Part shown: one piece after another, positions 54,057 to 63,481 of the stretch | Position numbering within the stretch: position 1 is the first letter of the stretch | How the letters are laid out: every line of letters starts with the position of its first letter | Source of the DNA: Nitrosomonas ureae | GTDB lineage: Bacteria; Pseudomonadota; Gammaproteobacteria; Burkholderiales; Nitrosomonadaceae | Assembly: GCF_900206265.1 (NCBI RefSeq) | Contig: NZ_LT907782.1 | Span: forward strand, 744,001-808,000 | DNA: 64,000 nucleotides | Direction of reading: 5' to 3' | Notes under the pieces: generated by a model | Database searches by the model: none | What the model was told of the DNA's origin: nothing | What the model saw: the letters and a program-made list of their open reading frames with translations, nothing else | Position numbers and translations under genes: made by a program

Positions 54057-55283
54057 GTGAGTCTGCCGAAGTTGTATAAAGATGTGGTTATTGTTGGCGC
54101 TGGCGCTGCAGGCATGATGTGTGCCATTGAAGCGGGTAAACGAGGCCGTAGCGTACTACTCATCGATCATGCCAGTAAGTTAGCAGAAAAAATCCGCATT
54201 TCCGGCGGTGGCCGTTGTAACTTTACCAATCGGTATACTACAGCGGAAAATTTTATTTCCGGTAATCCGCATTTTTGTCACTCCGCATTGGCTCGCTTTA
54301 CGCCACAGGGTTTTATTGCGCTGATTGAGAAACACGGGATTCGCTACCATGAAAAGAAATTAGGTCAATTGTTCTGCGATGGTCGCTCACAACAAATTAT
54401 CGATATGCTTCACGGCGAGTGCAACGCAGTGGGTGTAGAGTGGCAAATGCCTTCTGCAATCAAAGAAATAGTGAACTTATCCAGCGATAGGAAAAAACCC
54501 GGCACTGAATCGAATTTTAGCGTGATAACCGAGCGCAATACCATTGAAACCAAGTCTCTGGTGATTGCTACAGGCGGGTTATCAATCCCGCAAATTGGCG
54601 CAAGCGCATTGGGCTATCAAATTGCCAATCAGTTTGGCGTTCGTGTAACACCCTTGCGGCCTGGTTTGGTGGGTTTAACTTTCTCAGCCGATGAATTTTC
54701 CGCCTTTAAGGAAATTTCAGGCGTGGCGATAGATGCTGAAGTGAGTTACAACAGCGCTTCATTTCGTGAGAATGTCTTATTTACCCACCGCGGATTAAGC
54801 GGTCCTGCTATATTGCAAATATCATCGTATTGGCAACCCGGGAAACCTCTACACCTCAATCTGCTACCGCAACAGCGCGCACAACAGATTTTTCTTCTTT
54901 ATCGTAGAAGCGCCGTACTTTTACCGAATCTGTTAGCCCGTTATCTACCTAAACGTTTCGTGCAGATCTGGTGCACTTTCATATTAGCCCCACTGGGTAT
55001 CGCTGCAAAACCTATTTGTGATTACCGGGAAAATGAATTGCTTCTGATTGCGGATAACCTCCATAATTGGCAGATTATTCCGAGTGGCACGATCGGTTAT
55101 AAGAAAGCCGAAGTGACAGTAGGCGGTATCGATACTCTCGAATTATCATCCAAAACAATGGAATCCAAGCGCATGCCAAATCTGTTTTTTATTGGGGAGG
55201 TAGTAGATGTTACCGGCCATTTAGGCGGATTCAACTTCCAATGGGCCTGGTCATCAGGTTATGCTGCAGGGCAAGTGGTCTAA
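54057..55283 (+). CDS. BaiN/HI0933-type flavoprotein oxidoreductase
   Basis: A 408-residue FAD protein. GTG start followed by [20 protein letters not shown], the Rossmann motif, then KIRISGGGRCNFTN, the signature of the HI0933/BaiN family. LVIATGGLSIPQIGASALGY, GLSGPAILQISSYW and the end DVTGHLGGFNFQWAWSSGYAAG, with the last FAD-binding motif, are also clear. It is a cytosolic NAD(P)/FAD enzyme of unresolved substrate. Family members have been called aminoacetone oxidase. Confidence 0.92.
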   Translation: MSLPKLYKDVVIVGAGAAGMMCAIEAGKRGRSVLLIDHASKLAEKIRISGGGRCNFTNRYTTAENFISGNPHFCHSALARFTPQGFIALIEKHGIRYHEKKLGQLFCDGRSQQIIDMLHGECNAVGVEWQMPSAIKEIVNLSSDRKKPGTESNFSVITERNTIETKSLVIATGGLSIPQIGASALGYQIANQFGVRVTPLRPGLVGLTFSADEFSAFKEISGVAIDAEVSYNSASFRENVLFTHRGLSGPAILQISSYWQPGKPLHLNLLPQQRAQQIFLLYRRSAVLLPNLLARYLPKRFVQIWCTFILAPLGIAAKPICDYRENELLLIADNLHNWQIIPSGTIGYKKAEVTVGGIDTLELSSKTMESKRMPNLFFIGEVVDVTGHLGGFNFQWAWSSGYAAGQVV

Positions 55284-55321
55284 ATTTTGTATGCGATATC
55301 AGTTGAAAAATAAAAAATATT

Positions 55322-55903
55322 TTATTTTTCTCCATAAAAATAGGATGCGATCGAGAAATAGGTTCTGCGCCACATATAGGTTCCACACGCAACTTCCTTG
55401 AAATCTTCCATCCATACTCTTAATCCATCCGGACTAACACGCCAATAGTCTTTGGGAACCGCATGATAGGGGCAGAGCCAAGGCAATTGAACCCATATTC
55501 TTCCGCCCGGTTTTAAGACTCTCTTGAGTTCCTGAATTGCCTTCAATGGATAGGGAACATGCTCCAGTATCGATATACAGACCACTGCATCAAAGCTGTC
55601 ATCTTCAAAGGGTAAGTCATGGATATCATAATGATAATCAATGAAATCACGCATATCGTATTTATCAACACTGACCCAGTTCGGCCCATATTTTTTCCCT
55701 AATCTATTCTTTACCCCAATTTGAAGACATGGCTTATCTTCACAACCTTGCAGGAATTCTTCAAATATCTTTGCATAGACCGCGTCAGGATCAGTACTCG
55801 TTTGGCGTACTGCATTTGCGGCTCGTTTGTATTCGATAAGATAAAACAAAAAAGATAAGTACTTCTTTAATAAAGAATAAATTTTCCTAAGTATGTTTTT
55901 CAT
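55322..55903 (-). CDS. Class I SAM-dependent methyltransferase
   Basis: A 193-residue protein. After an N-terminal helix, motif I is weak (CLQIGVKNRLGKKYGPNWVSVD), followed by FDAVVCISILEHVPYPLKAIQEL (motif IV) and LKPGGRIWVQLPW. The pattern 'HVPYP..AIxELxRVLKPGG' is the Methyltransf_11 family. Normal binding Gly residues in motif I are changed to QIG, so cofactor binding should be checked. Its 3' end lies in an 11-bp AT-rich perfect hairpin (55305-55330) between it and the flavoprotein gene. Confidence 0.82.
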   Translation of the reverse strand: MKNILRKIYSLLKKYLSFLFYLIEYKRAANAVRQTSTDPDAVYAKIFEEFLQGCEDKPCLQIGVKNRLGKKYGPNWVSVDKYDMRDFIDYHYDIHDLPFEDDSFDAVVCISILEHVPYPLKAIQELKRVLKPGGRIWVQLPWLCPYHAVPKDYWRVSPDGLRVWMEDFKEVACGTYMWRRTYFSIASYFYGEK

Positions 55904-56067
55904 TTATTTCTCTGCATTGGTAATACGAGGTATCAGATACCCAGCGCGCCCCATTTTCTATTTACTGAATGCATCTGGCGGATAAGAAACTTTCGACAAG
56001 CTTGGAAAATACCATCGATTATCCCTAACTCTTCTTAGCCATATTATCAGTTATCAGATTAATTATC

Positions 56068-56283
56068 TTGCTCCATCAAAACTGTATCAAAGATTTCATA
56101 GGGCAAGATAAGACGATTAATGCAGACAATGCTCCACTATTGAAAAAGGTTACGCGTGAGCTCTACGGAATATACATGCTTCGCGCACCTGCACCCCTTC
56201 CAGCAGCAAAATCACGGGAAATAGCAGGTTCAATTTTAAAAAACCATCAATTAGATTTTCTCGAACTTACAATAACTTCGTAG
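56068..56283 (+). other. Doubtful 71-codon ORF in the 55904-56467 gap
   Basis: A 71-codon frame (starts TTG, ends TAG) of ordinary composition (contains KKVTRELYGIYMLRAPAPLP). It lacks a good Shine-Dalgarno sequence and a family match. It may be a remnant of a longer gene. The other bases of this gap are AT-rich without visible features. Confidence 0.2.
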
Positions 56284-56467
56284 GAGATATGTACTAGAAA
56301 AAAAGTAATAATGACCTATTGGTTGCAAGAAGTATTTCTACTAATATGAGTCCCCTTTGTGAAATCAATCATTTCACAGAAATTCAAAGCTTCTTGGGAA
56401 ATTTGCAGTAACAGCCTGAATAGTAAAGTTAATGATGGATAGACAACTAAAACGTGAGGGATTAAAC

Positions 56468-58606
56468 ATGTTAGTCAATGTAAACAAAATTCGAACCAGT
56501 CTCATACGACGAATAGCTGTGATTACTGCATTCTTCTTGTCAACTGGCATTGCGGGCATGAATGTACACGCCCACACACCTCACGACATGGTAATTGCAT
56601 TTGCCGCATCACCGGATTATGCCAATGATAAAACCATGTTCTTAATTAGCGATGGAGCATTTACAGGCTGGTATTATGATCAAGTGATGCGGTCTACTGA
56701 CGGTGGCGTAAACTGGATCAACATAGCGAACGGATTGGATCATCCACTCGAATACAGTGTTCTTCGCGTTTCTCCAAAGTTTGCTACGGATCAAACGGTA
56801 TTTGCGGGCCTCAAAGGCAAAGGAGGTGTTTATCGATCCACCAATCGTGGCGATTCATGGGAACCCTATAATACAGGCCTTGCTGCTGCAAACAAAATCA
56901 TAAGAAAAATGGAAGTTGCTGAAACCAGCAATGGTTATGTGATTTACTTTACTGAAGGCAACGGTGCTTTATTCCGCCGCTCCAACACAGATGCACAGTG
57001 GACTCAGGTACTCAATAAAACCAACAAGGTAGCTGTTATCGCAATCTCGCCCGATTTTGCTACCGACAACACTTTAGTGATCGCAAGCGATACCGGATAC
57101 TTGCGAAAATCCACCAATGGAGGCATCGACTGGATCGAATTAGGAAATCCAACAGGAACCATCATCTACGATATGGCCATCGCTCCAGGCGCAACGGAAA
57201 TATTCCTGGCGACCCCAAGCTTTGGAATTTTTCATAGCAGTGATGGAGGAAGTACCTTTGTCAACAAGGGTACTAACCTACCCAATGAAGCAATCAATAA
57301 TATCGCGGTTTCACCGAATTATGCGATCGATCGCACGGTATTTTGTACCAGCCTGACCCAATCGGTATTTAAATCCGCCGATGGTGGCGACAATTGGACA
57401 CTGTTTAATTCAGGTGCAGTGGTTACAGTTCAAACGACACCCCTCAATGAAATGACTGACTTGCAGGTCTCCCGTACCTATGCGACAGATCAAACGGTAT
57501 TTTTGCCGGTATTTGACGGGCTCTTCATTTCAAAAAATGGAGGCAGCACTTGGAAGCAGAGTCAAACACGGATTGGCGTATTGACAGGACTCGCGCTGTC
57601 TACAAGTTTTAACACGGATCAAAAAATGATTGCCACAACGTATGTCGGCCGAGGTATCGCTATTTCTGCAGATGGTGGTACAACCTGGTCTACCAGTGGC
57701 TGGCCCAATCCAACGGGACGGAAGATGAACTTTTTTGATTCACAAATCATTAAAAATGCCAATGGCAATCAAACAATCGTTACCGCGACCAATGGCTACG
57801 TGGGGAGTTCGAACGATTTCGGTGCCAGTTGGAACGTTAAGTTTATCCCTAGATTTCTTGAAATCAGGAAGGATCTCGTTTCGCTCACAGCTTTAGCAGC
57901 ATCGCCGAACTTTGCGACCGATAAAGAGATATATCTCGGCTCAAGACTCCATGGATTGCTGCAAACCAAAGATGCGGGAAAAACTTGGATATTGCAACGC
58001 GGAATGCCGACAAATCATCCTATTACAAGCGTGGCTGTATCGCCTAACTATGCCACCGACCGTACTGCATTTGCTGTTAACCGTGCAGGGGAAGTCTGGC
58101 GTACACAGGATGGCGGAAATACTTTCCTGCAAGTAGGCGCCAGTTCGATCATCCAAGCCGGATGGGCTGGGCAAAGATATATGTGGGTTGCGATATCTCC
58201 TCAATTTGCTATCGATAATCTTGTTCTCGTTGGCACCACCAGTGGGATTTATCGCTCAACCGATGCCGGCACCACCTGGATAAAAGAAGCCGACACCTCG
58301 GTTGGGTCAAATGCTGTTATTTTACAAATCGAATTTTCGCCAAACTTCGGTAACGATCGCACGATTTTTGTCAATGTCCGGGGCAAAGGATTGTTTAACG
58401 CAAATCTGGACGGAGCGGGCGCGGTAACATCTACATTCAATACAACTGCTTCATTGATTGGAACTGAAAATATTGAATTCATTGAATTCAATATATCGCC
58501 CACCTATCAATTGGATTCTACGATTGTAGGTGCTGCAAGAAAAAATATCTATAAATCAATGGATGGCGGCTTAACCTGGGCAGTAGCAGGATATCCTGAC
58601 AATTAA
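56468..58606 (+). CDS. Secreted BNR/sortilin-like repeat protein
   Basis: A 712-residue secreted protein. Signal peptide (RRIAVITAFFLSTGIAG) is followed by about twelve repeats of some 55 residues. Each has a start like SPNFATDKTIF (the Asp- and Thr-rich turn) and the Asp-box S-x-D-G-G-x-T-W (TDGGVNW, NGGSTW, DAGTTW, DGGLTW). These form a beta-propeller-like fold of WD40/BNR/Vps10 type, often used for protein or glycan binding. No catalytic sialidase residues are evident. GAGGG lies ahead of ATG 56468, preferred over the ATG at 56432. It ends at a terminator 25 bases later. Confidence 0.87.
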   Translation: MLVNVNKIRTSLIRRIAVITAFFLSTGIAGMNVHAHTPHDMVIAFAASPDYANDKTMFLISDGAFTGWYYDQVMRSTDGGVNWINIANGLDHPLEYSVLRVSPKFATDQTVFAGLKGKGGVYRSTNRGDSWEPYNTGLAAANKIIRKMEVAETSNGYVIYFTEGNGALFRRSNTDAQWTQVLNKTNKVAVIAISPDFATDNTLVIASDTGYLRKSTNGGIDWIELGNPTGTIIYDMAIAPGATEIFLATPSFGIFHSSDGGSTFVNKGTNLPNEAINNIAVSPNYAIDRTVFCTSLTQSVFKSADGGDNWTLFNSGAVVTVQTTPLNEMTDLQVSRTYATDQTVFLPVFDGLFISKNGGSTWKQSQTRIGVLTGLALSTSFNTDQKMIATTYVGRGIAISADGGTTWSTSGWPNPTGRKMNFFDSQIIKNANGNQTIVTATNGYVGSSNDFGASWNVKFIPRFLEIRKDLVSLTALAASPNFATDKEIYLGSRLHGLLQTKDAGKTWILQRGMPTNHPITSVAVSPNYATDRTAFAVNRAGEVWRTQDGGNTFLQVGASSIIQAGWAGQRYMWVAISPQFAIDNLVLVGTTSGIYRSTDAGTTWIKEADTSVGSNAVILQIEFSPNFGNDRTIFVNVRGKGLFNANLDGAGAVTSTFNTTASLIGTENIEFIEFNISPTYQLDSTIVGAARKNIYKSMDGGLTWAVAGYPDN

Positions 58607-58630
58607 AGCACCTAAGATTGCAAATATGCA

Positions 58631-58660
58631 CCGCTCGATTCTAATCGAGCGGTTTTATTT
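58631..58660 (+). terminator. Rho-independent terminator of the BNR-protein gene
   Basis: CCGCTCGATT and AATCGAGCGG, a 10-bp perfect inverted repeat around two bases, followed by TTTTATTTTAT, 25 bases past the stop. The loop is likely opened to four bases or more. Confidence 0.88.
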
Positions 58661-58732
58661 TATCCAGAATTTTGCGCTAGCCCCGATGTTAACGGTAATC
58701 AATATAGTGTTTAGCGACAGGATTCTATTTAA

Positions 58733-58894
58733 TTACCGCTTTTTCACTAAACCTGGGATAGCAAATCCCAGCAATAGATAAACAATCTGCCATTGTTCGT
58801 CGCTCAGTTCCAGTCTATCATTCACTTCTACGGAATAAACAAAAAATTTTCGTTGAATATTACGAAAATTCCAACAAAACAAACCATAATCCAT
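58733..58894 (-). CDS. Short ORF with transposase-like motif (53 aa)
   Basis: An ATG-started minus-strand frame of 53 residues lying in the gap before lemA. It contains DRLELSDEQWQIVYLLLG; LSDEQW is the start motif of IS5/IS1182-type transposases and related DUF4096 proteins. It lacks a Shine-Dalgarno sequence. It could be a decayed IS end or a real small protein. Other bases between 58661 and 58920 show nothing else. Confidence 0.3.
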   Translation of the reverse strand: MDYGLFCWNFRNIQRKFFVYSVEVNDRLELSDEQWQIVYLLLGFAIPGLVKKR

Positions 58895-58920
58895 AGTTAC
58901 TAAATTTTTTGGAGAGATTT

Positions 58921-59529
58921 ATGCGCAATTTGCAATTAGCAGCGTCCATTCTCTTTGTACTTGTTTTAAGTAGCTGCGGCTACAATACGCTTCAATCCAC
59001 TGATGAGCAGATTAAAGCCAGTTGGGCGGAAGTGCTGAATCAATACAAACGGCGTGCGGATTTAATACCTAATTTGGTCAATACCGTTAGGGGATTCGCT
59101 GCTCAGGAAAAAGATGTGTTGCTTGGCGTTACGAATGCGCGTTCCAGAGTTGGCGGTATTCAGGCAACCCCGGAACTCATCAACGATCCCGAATCATTTA
59201 CTAAATTCCAAAATGCACAAGAGGAGTTGTCCAGTTCCCTTTCAAGATTGCTGGTCGTAATCGAGAATTATCCCGAATTAAAATCGGATGCCAACTTTCG
59301 TGATTTACAAGCACAATTGGAAGGTACCGAAAACCGCATTACTGTAGCACGTAATCGGTATATCAAGGCGGTTCAGGACTACAATACGATTGTTCGGTCT
59401 TTTCCCAGCAATCTCACAGCCATGCTGTTTGGATTTCAGACAAAGCCCGGTTTCACCGTGGAAAATGAAAATGAGATTTCTGTTGCGCCAAAGATCGATT
59501 TTGATACACCGAGACCGGAAGATAAATAA
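58921..59529 (+). CDS. LemA-family lipoprotein
   Basis: A 202-residue precursor with signal peptide (LAASILFVLVL) and lipobox SSC at about Cys17. The mature part begins GYNTLQSTDEQIKASWAEV with NQYKRRADLIPNLVNTVRGF, the LemA hallmark. A helical bundle follows ('ITVARNRYIKAVQDYNTIV', 'FPSNLTAMLFGFQTKPGF'). GGAGAG lies 4 bases before ATG 58921, which is preferred over the TTG at 58909. It heads the lemA-TPM-TPM operon, the conserved arrangement in proteobacteria. Confidence 0.93.
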   Translation: MRNLQLAASILFVLVLSSCGYNTLQSTDEQIKASWAEVLNQYKRRADLIPNLVNTVRGFAAQEKDVLLGVTNARSRVGGIQATPELINDPESFTKFQNAQEELSSSLSRLLVVIENYPELKSDANFRDLQAQLEGTENRITVARNRYIKAVQDYNTIVRSFPSNLTAMLFGFQTKPGFTVENENEISVAPKIDFDTPRPEDK

Positions 59530-59597
59530 GCCCGGCTATCATCCATCTTATGCAAGTTAGATTAATCAACCAAGAATCAATCCTCAGAATCAAAATC

Positions 59598-60458
59598 ATG
59601 TTTTTCAGGATTATTACTCTACTCACAATTCTATTGGCAATTACTTCAGTCAGGGCAGAAATGGCCATTCCATCTCTTAAAGTCCATGTAACTGATTTAA
59701 CCGGCACACTCTCAGCTCAACAAACTGCACAATTGGAACATCAATTAGTGGCATTTGAGAAAGCGAAAGGTAGTCAAATTGCAATATTGATTGTCCCTAC
59801 CACTCAACCTTATGCGATTGAACAATATGCTATGCAGGTTGTTGAGGCGTGGAAAATAGGACGCAAGGATATTAACGACGGTGTCTTGCTACTGATTGCT
59901 AAAAACGACAGAATGCTTCGTATTGAAGTTGGTTATGGTTTGGAGGGGGCGCTACCGGATGCAACAGCGAAACGGATTATCTCGGAAATCATTACACCTC
60001 GATTTAAACAGGGACAGTTTGCCGAAGGTATTCAGGCAGGTATTGATGCAATCATAGGCTTGATCAATGGCGAGACCCTGCCCCTCCCAAGCAACACACA
60101 CAACAATATTTCGTCAAGTGCACACACAAACATTGAAAACTTGATCGTCATTCTGATCTTTTCCACTGTTATAGGAAGAATATTGCAAGTACACCTCGGA
60201 CGTATTGTCGGAGCCAGCGTAACGGGTGTTGGTCTAGGATTTGTCGGTTGGACATTATTCTCTTCGGTAGCAATCGCTATACTCATCGCCACTATTGTAT
60301 TCATTCTGAATTTATTCATTCATATCAATCCGGGAATCTACCGCACCGGGCGAGGTAATTGGTCAAATTCTGATTTTAGAGGCGGCGGCCCGGGGGGTGG
60401 AGGATTCAGCGGAGGCGGCGGCAGCTTTGGCGGCGGCGGTGCCTCGGGGAGATGGTAA
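59598..60458 (+). CDS. TPM-domain membrane protein (YgcG type)
   Basis: A 286-residue protein. Signal peptide (FFRIITLLTILLAITSVRA), then a TPM domain at about residues 25-165 (VHVTDLTGTLSAQQTAQLE, NDRMLRIEVGYGLEGALPDATAKRI), then two membrane spans (NLIVILIFSTVIGRILQV, FVGWTLFSSVAIAILIAT). A glycine-rich tail at the end (GGGPGGGGFSGGGG) is typical. TPM proteins face the periplasm; they have been linked to phosphatase activity and to assembly or repair of membrane complexes. ATG 59598 is chosen for the signal sequence; the frame opens at 59550. Confidence 0.9.
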   Translation: MFFRIITLLTILLAITSVRAEMAIPSLKVHVTDLTGTLSAQQTAQLEHQLVAFEKAKGSQIAILIVPTTQPYAIEQYAMQVVEAWKIGRKDINDGVLLLIAKNDRMLRIEVGYGLEGALPDATAKRIISEIITPRFKQGQFAEGIQAGIDAIIGLINGETLPLPSNTHNNISSSAHTNIENLIVILIFSTVIGRILQVHLGRIVGASVTGVGLGFVGWTLFSSVAIAILIATIVFILNLFIHINPGIYRTGRGNWSNSDFRGGGPGGGGFSGGGGSFGGGGASGRW

Positions 60459-60959
60459 ATGAATTTAGTTCGTATAATGCGTCATCTATCTTCCGGACAA
60501 TGGTTGCTTCGACGTGTATTTCCCACTGCCACCCTAACCGCTATTGAACAAACAATTCAGCAATCGGAAATGAATCATAGCGGTGAAATTTGCATTGCTG
60601 TAGAAGGTACGCTCAATACCCTGGCTCTGATTAAAAATCAAACCGCCCGAGAGCGTGCTATTGAAGTTTTTTCACAATTGCGAGTATGGGATACCGAGCA
60701 GAATAATGGTGTGCTCATTTATTTGTTACTGGCGGATCGTGATGTAGAAATCATTGTGGATCGTGGCATTCACGCGAAAATTTCCAACGCGGAATGGGAA
60801 AATATTTGTCATAGTATGGAATCCTTATTTAGTCAACGACAATTCGAAGCTGGTTTCATTCAGGGCATCCATGCCATTAGTGAGCTTTTAGAAACCCATT
60901 TTCCTTACGATCCCCAAAAAGACAAAAATGAATTAACCAATAAACCTACGGTACTGTGA
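60459..60959 (+). CDS. Second TPM-domain protein, soluble
   Basis: A 166-residue protein with one TPM domain (SGEICIAVEGTLNTLALIKN, then NNGVLIYLLLADRDVEIIVD, RGIHAKISNAEWENICHSM). It lacks a signal peptide and spans. The ATG follows the previous stop with no gap, so the two are coupled. It usually ends the lemA-ygcG operon. A 13-base near-repeat (GGTACTGTGATAG) occurs just at and after the stop. The gene lies before an 830-base gap. Confidence 0.88.
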   Translation: MNLVRIMRHLSSGQWLLRRVFPTATLTAIEQTIQQSEMNHSGEICIAVEGTLNTLALIKNQTARERAIEVFSQLRVWDTEQNNGVLIYLLLADRDVEIIVDRGIHAKISNAEWENICHSMESLFSQRQFEAGFIQGIHAISELLETHFPYDPQKDKNELTNKPTVL

Positions 60960-61788
60960 TAGGGTACTGTGATAGTTTTATTATTTGAGTCCGTAAATCC
61001 CGAGCCCGTGAACCCTTTATCAATCGAACAGATCGACTGCTAAAGGCTAAAAATATCGATATCATTGAACAATGACCTATCACGATTAGCAGCACAGCGT
61101 TAATAAATGTAAATGCACCCGTTGCACAATCAAATGTTCACCTGTCTACGCACAGCGTAATTCTCCAATTTATGACTCATCAATTTTAAGAGAAAAGCCG
61201 GTACTTGATGTAGAAATATCATAAGCGCATATCGCTGCTTTGCTTCTTTGTTGACGTTGATATCCCAGCCCGCTATATCACATCGTGTAAAACACAACAA
61301 ATTTCACTGATCAATTAAATCGCTTCGTATGTTAGAAAGCGCACAGAAAGATAATCCGAATAATCTAAAATGATCAACAGCGCTCATACTTCTTTTTAAT
61401 GAGTCGACCGCACCAGTCAGGGTAAGCCTCATTAGCCTAGCCGGATGACTGGATCTGAACCCTCGATGCGCATCTCCCCTAGCCCTTCTATCTGCGCATC
61501 GGGGCGTTTCCCTTCAAATCTTATATTTCTATAGTTATTTCATTAGGTTAAAGAATAGTCGCCGAGAAACATCTTCATCACATGCATAGAACTCGATCCA
61601 GCGCGCGCACTCAACAATTTTCACGTAATCATTCTCTTGAAAGATCAAAGTAGTGTGCGGTTACGTACAGATAGATTTCCCATGGAATGAAAGAATAAAA
61701 AACACAATTAATCACAATTACTGGTTGTTTTATTTTGCATGAAGGTTACTTCATGTTCAGTTGATGTCTTGATAGTGGAGCAATTCAT
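60960..61788. other. Gene-free stretch with a structured segment
   Basis: No ORF of note in 830 bases. Between 61413 and 61504 two inverted repeats lie close together. CCAGTCA (61413-61419) pairs with TGACTGG (61446-61452). CCTCGATGCGCA (61461-61472) pairs with TGCGCATCGGGG (61493-61504), 12 bp with one G-T pair, followed by CGTTTCCC. This could be a small RNA or a leader of the cytochrome gene 285 bases downstream, but no known class is recognised. The rest is AT-rich. Confidence 0.45.
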
Positions 61789-63315
61789 ATGAAGAAAGTA
61801 AATATTTTATTTTTGACGGTACTGGGAATGAGCGGTCTTGGCTTGGGGATCAATAATGCCATAAGCAAAAGTGATAACGTATTACCCGAGCGGAAGAATG
61901 ACGCAATAATGAATGCACAGACTATTCATCCCAACCCAGAACAGAAAAAAAGTGAGCATGACCGCTCTTATATTTTCGATGCTTCCAGTGCTCTGCCTTC
62001 TTCAAGCGCCTTCCAGCAGCAACCGGATAATGGAAAAATTCTCGGGTTTGATTTTTACAGGGATGCCCTCAATGCTAAAAAGCCTATGCAAGCCTTTGAG
62101 GAAACGATGAAATCCGATATGGCGCAACAACCGGAAATCAGTAAAACCCAGCACAAATTACTGCTAAGCCGTTACGATCTCACGCCACGTTTCGATCCGG
62201 AAGTAACCATGACTCGTGGCAAGCCGCTTGCAGTTGGCCCCACTGCCATTCTGAAAAACAAAATAAGCTGGCAAAAACTAGCCGACATGTCTCCCGAAGA
62301 AATCCGCAATAATAATCTCTTTCCTTATCCCGCATTACCACACCCCAAGCAGGTAACTGGCGGACAGGTCTTTCCTCCCATGCAAATTTCAATGTTTCCG
62401 AGATTGGAGCGATTCGACGTTGAATTTGATTTGCCGGAAGCTTTTCTGCCAGAATTTCCGCCTGCTATTTTTCTTCAGAACAGGCCTGAACTAGGGGATG
62501 TTTCACGCGGCGAGGTTATTTCCATTAATAATTTCTATCGTTTGTTCAAAGACATACTGACTCCTGTCCAATTGACTGGATTACAAATGCTACTCACGCC
62601 ATTGCCGCAAGAAGAATTCAATCCTACAGATGATCGTAAAAGCGCCCAACCCAGCCTTGGCGTGACCTGTTTTGATTGCCATGTCAATGGCCATACCACA
62701 GGACAATTTCATTTAAGTCCCGATATGCGCCCGCAGGAACGGCGCATTCGATTGGATACCACGAGTTTGCGCGGCGTTTATAGTCAACAAATTCATGGCT
62801 CAAAACGCAGCTTGCGCTCCATTGAAGACTTTACAGAGTTTGAGTTCCGTACCGCTTATTTTAATGGCGATCCCATACACGCCATGAAAAAAGGATTCCC
62901 CATGATTGATCGAATTCATGTGAGCCACATGGCGCAGTTTCAAAACATGCTGGACTTCCCTCCTGCTCCCAAATTGGATGACAATGGTCGGCTGAATCAC
63001 TCAAAAGCGACTGAAAAAGAAATCAGAGGCGAAAATATTTTCTTTGGTAAAGGACAATGCGCCAATTGCCATCAGCCCCCTGCATTCCTTGATAATCAAA
63101 TGCATGATTTAAAACTTGAGCGTTTTCTGAATGAACCCGGCGATGGACCAATGAAAACTTTTACACTTCGCGGTATTAAAGACAGTCCGCCTTATTTGCA
63201 TGATGGTCGTCTGCTTACCCTTGAAGACACCGTTGAATTTTTTAATCTGGTGTTGCAGCTTAAACTGACGGATGAGGAAAAATCCGATCTGGTGGCCTAT
63301 ATGAAGCAACTTTAG
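61789..63315 (+). CDS. Secreted diheme cytochrome c (peroxidase/MauG-like)
   Basis: A 508-residue precursor with signal peptide (ILFLTVLGMSGLGLG). Two heme c motifs: CFDCH near residue 294 (GVTCFDCHVNGH) and CANCH near 423 (KGQCANCHQPP). The order and the spacing of about 130 residues, with 'FTLRGIKDSPPYLHDGRLLTLEDTVEFFN' near the end, fit the diheme cytochrome c peroxidase/MauG superfamily. A long N-terminal part of about 280 residues is unusual. It would transfer electrons in the periplasm. Monocistronic; a regulator is not visible. Confidence 0.85.
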   Translation: MKKVNILFLTVLGMSGLGLGINNAISKSDNVLPERKNDAIMNAQTIHPNPEQKKSEHDRSYIFDASSALPSSSAFQQQPDNGKILGFDFYRDALNAKKPMQAFEETMKSDMAQQPEISKTQHKLLLSRYDLTPRFDPEVTMTRGKPLAVGPTAILKNKISWQKLADMSPEEIRNNNLFPYPALPHPKQVTGGQVFPPMQISMFPRLERFDVEFDLPEAFLPEFPPAIFLQNRPELGDVSRGEVISINNFYRLFKDILTPVQLTGLQMLLTPLPQEEFNPTDDRKSAQPSLGVTCFDCHVNGHTTGQFHLSPDMRPQERRIRLDTTSLRGVYSQQIHGSKRSLRSIEDFTEFEFRTAYFNGDPIHAMKKGFPMIDRIHVSHMAQFQNMLDFPPAPKLDDNGRLNHSKATEKEIRGENIFFGKGQCANCHQPPAFLDNQMHDLKLERFLNEPGDGPMKTFTLRGIKDSPPYLHDGRLLTLEDTVEFFNLVLQLKLTDEEKSDLVAYMKQL

Positions 63316-63481
63316 GATTTGTCTGGATAATTGTCATTTCGAATGATCCCCAAATGATTCTTACTCATTTTTAATAATGATGCATTCTGAGCGTTTATCC
63401 AGAAAAGCTTGTTTTATAGATTACGTCATGAATATTCCGGTAAATAAATTAACAATTCGTGTCATAAAATAGGTGATAAAA

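Noticed and set aside
56468-58606. Tandem DNA repeats or CRISPR-like array in the BNR gene
   Set aside because: The regularity is at the protein level only; the DNA repeats are diverged and there are no spacers.
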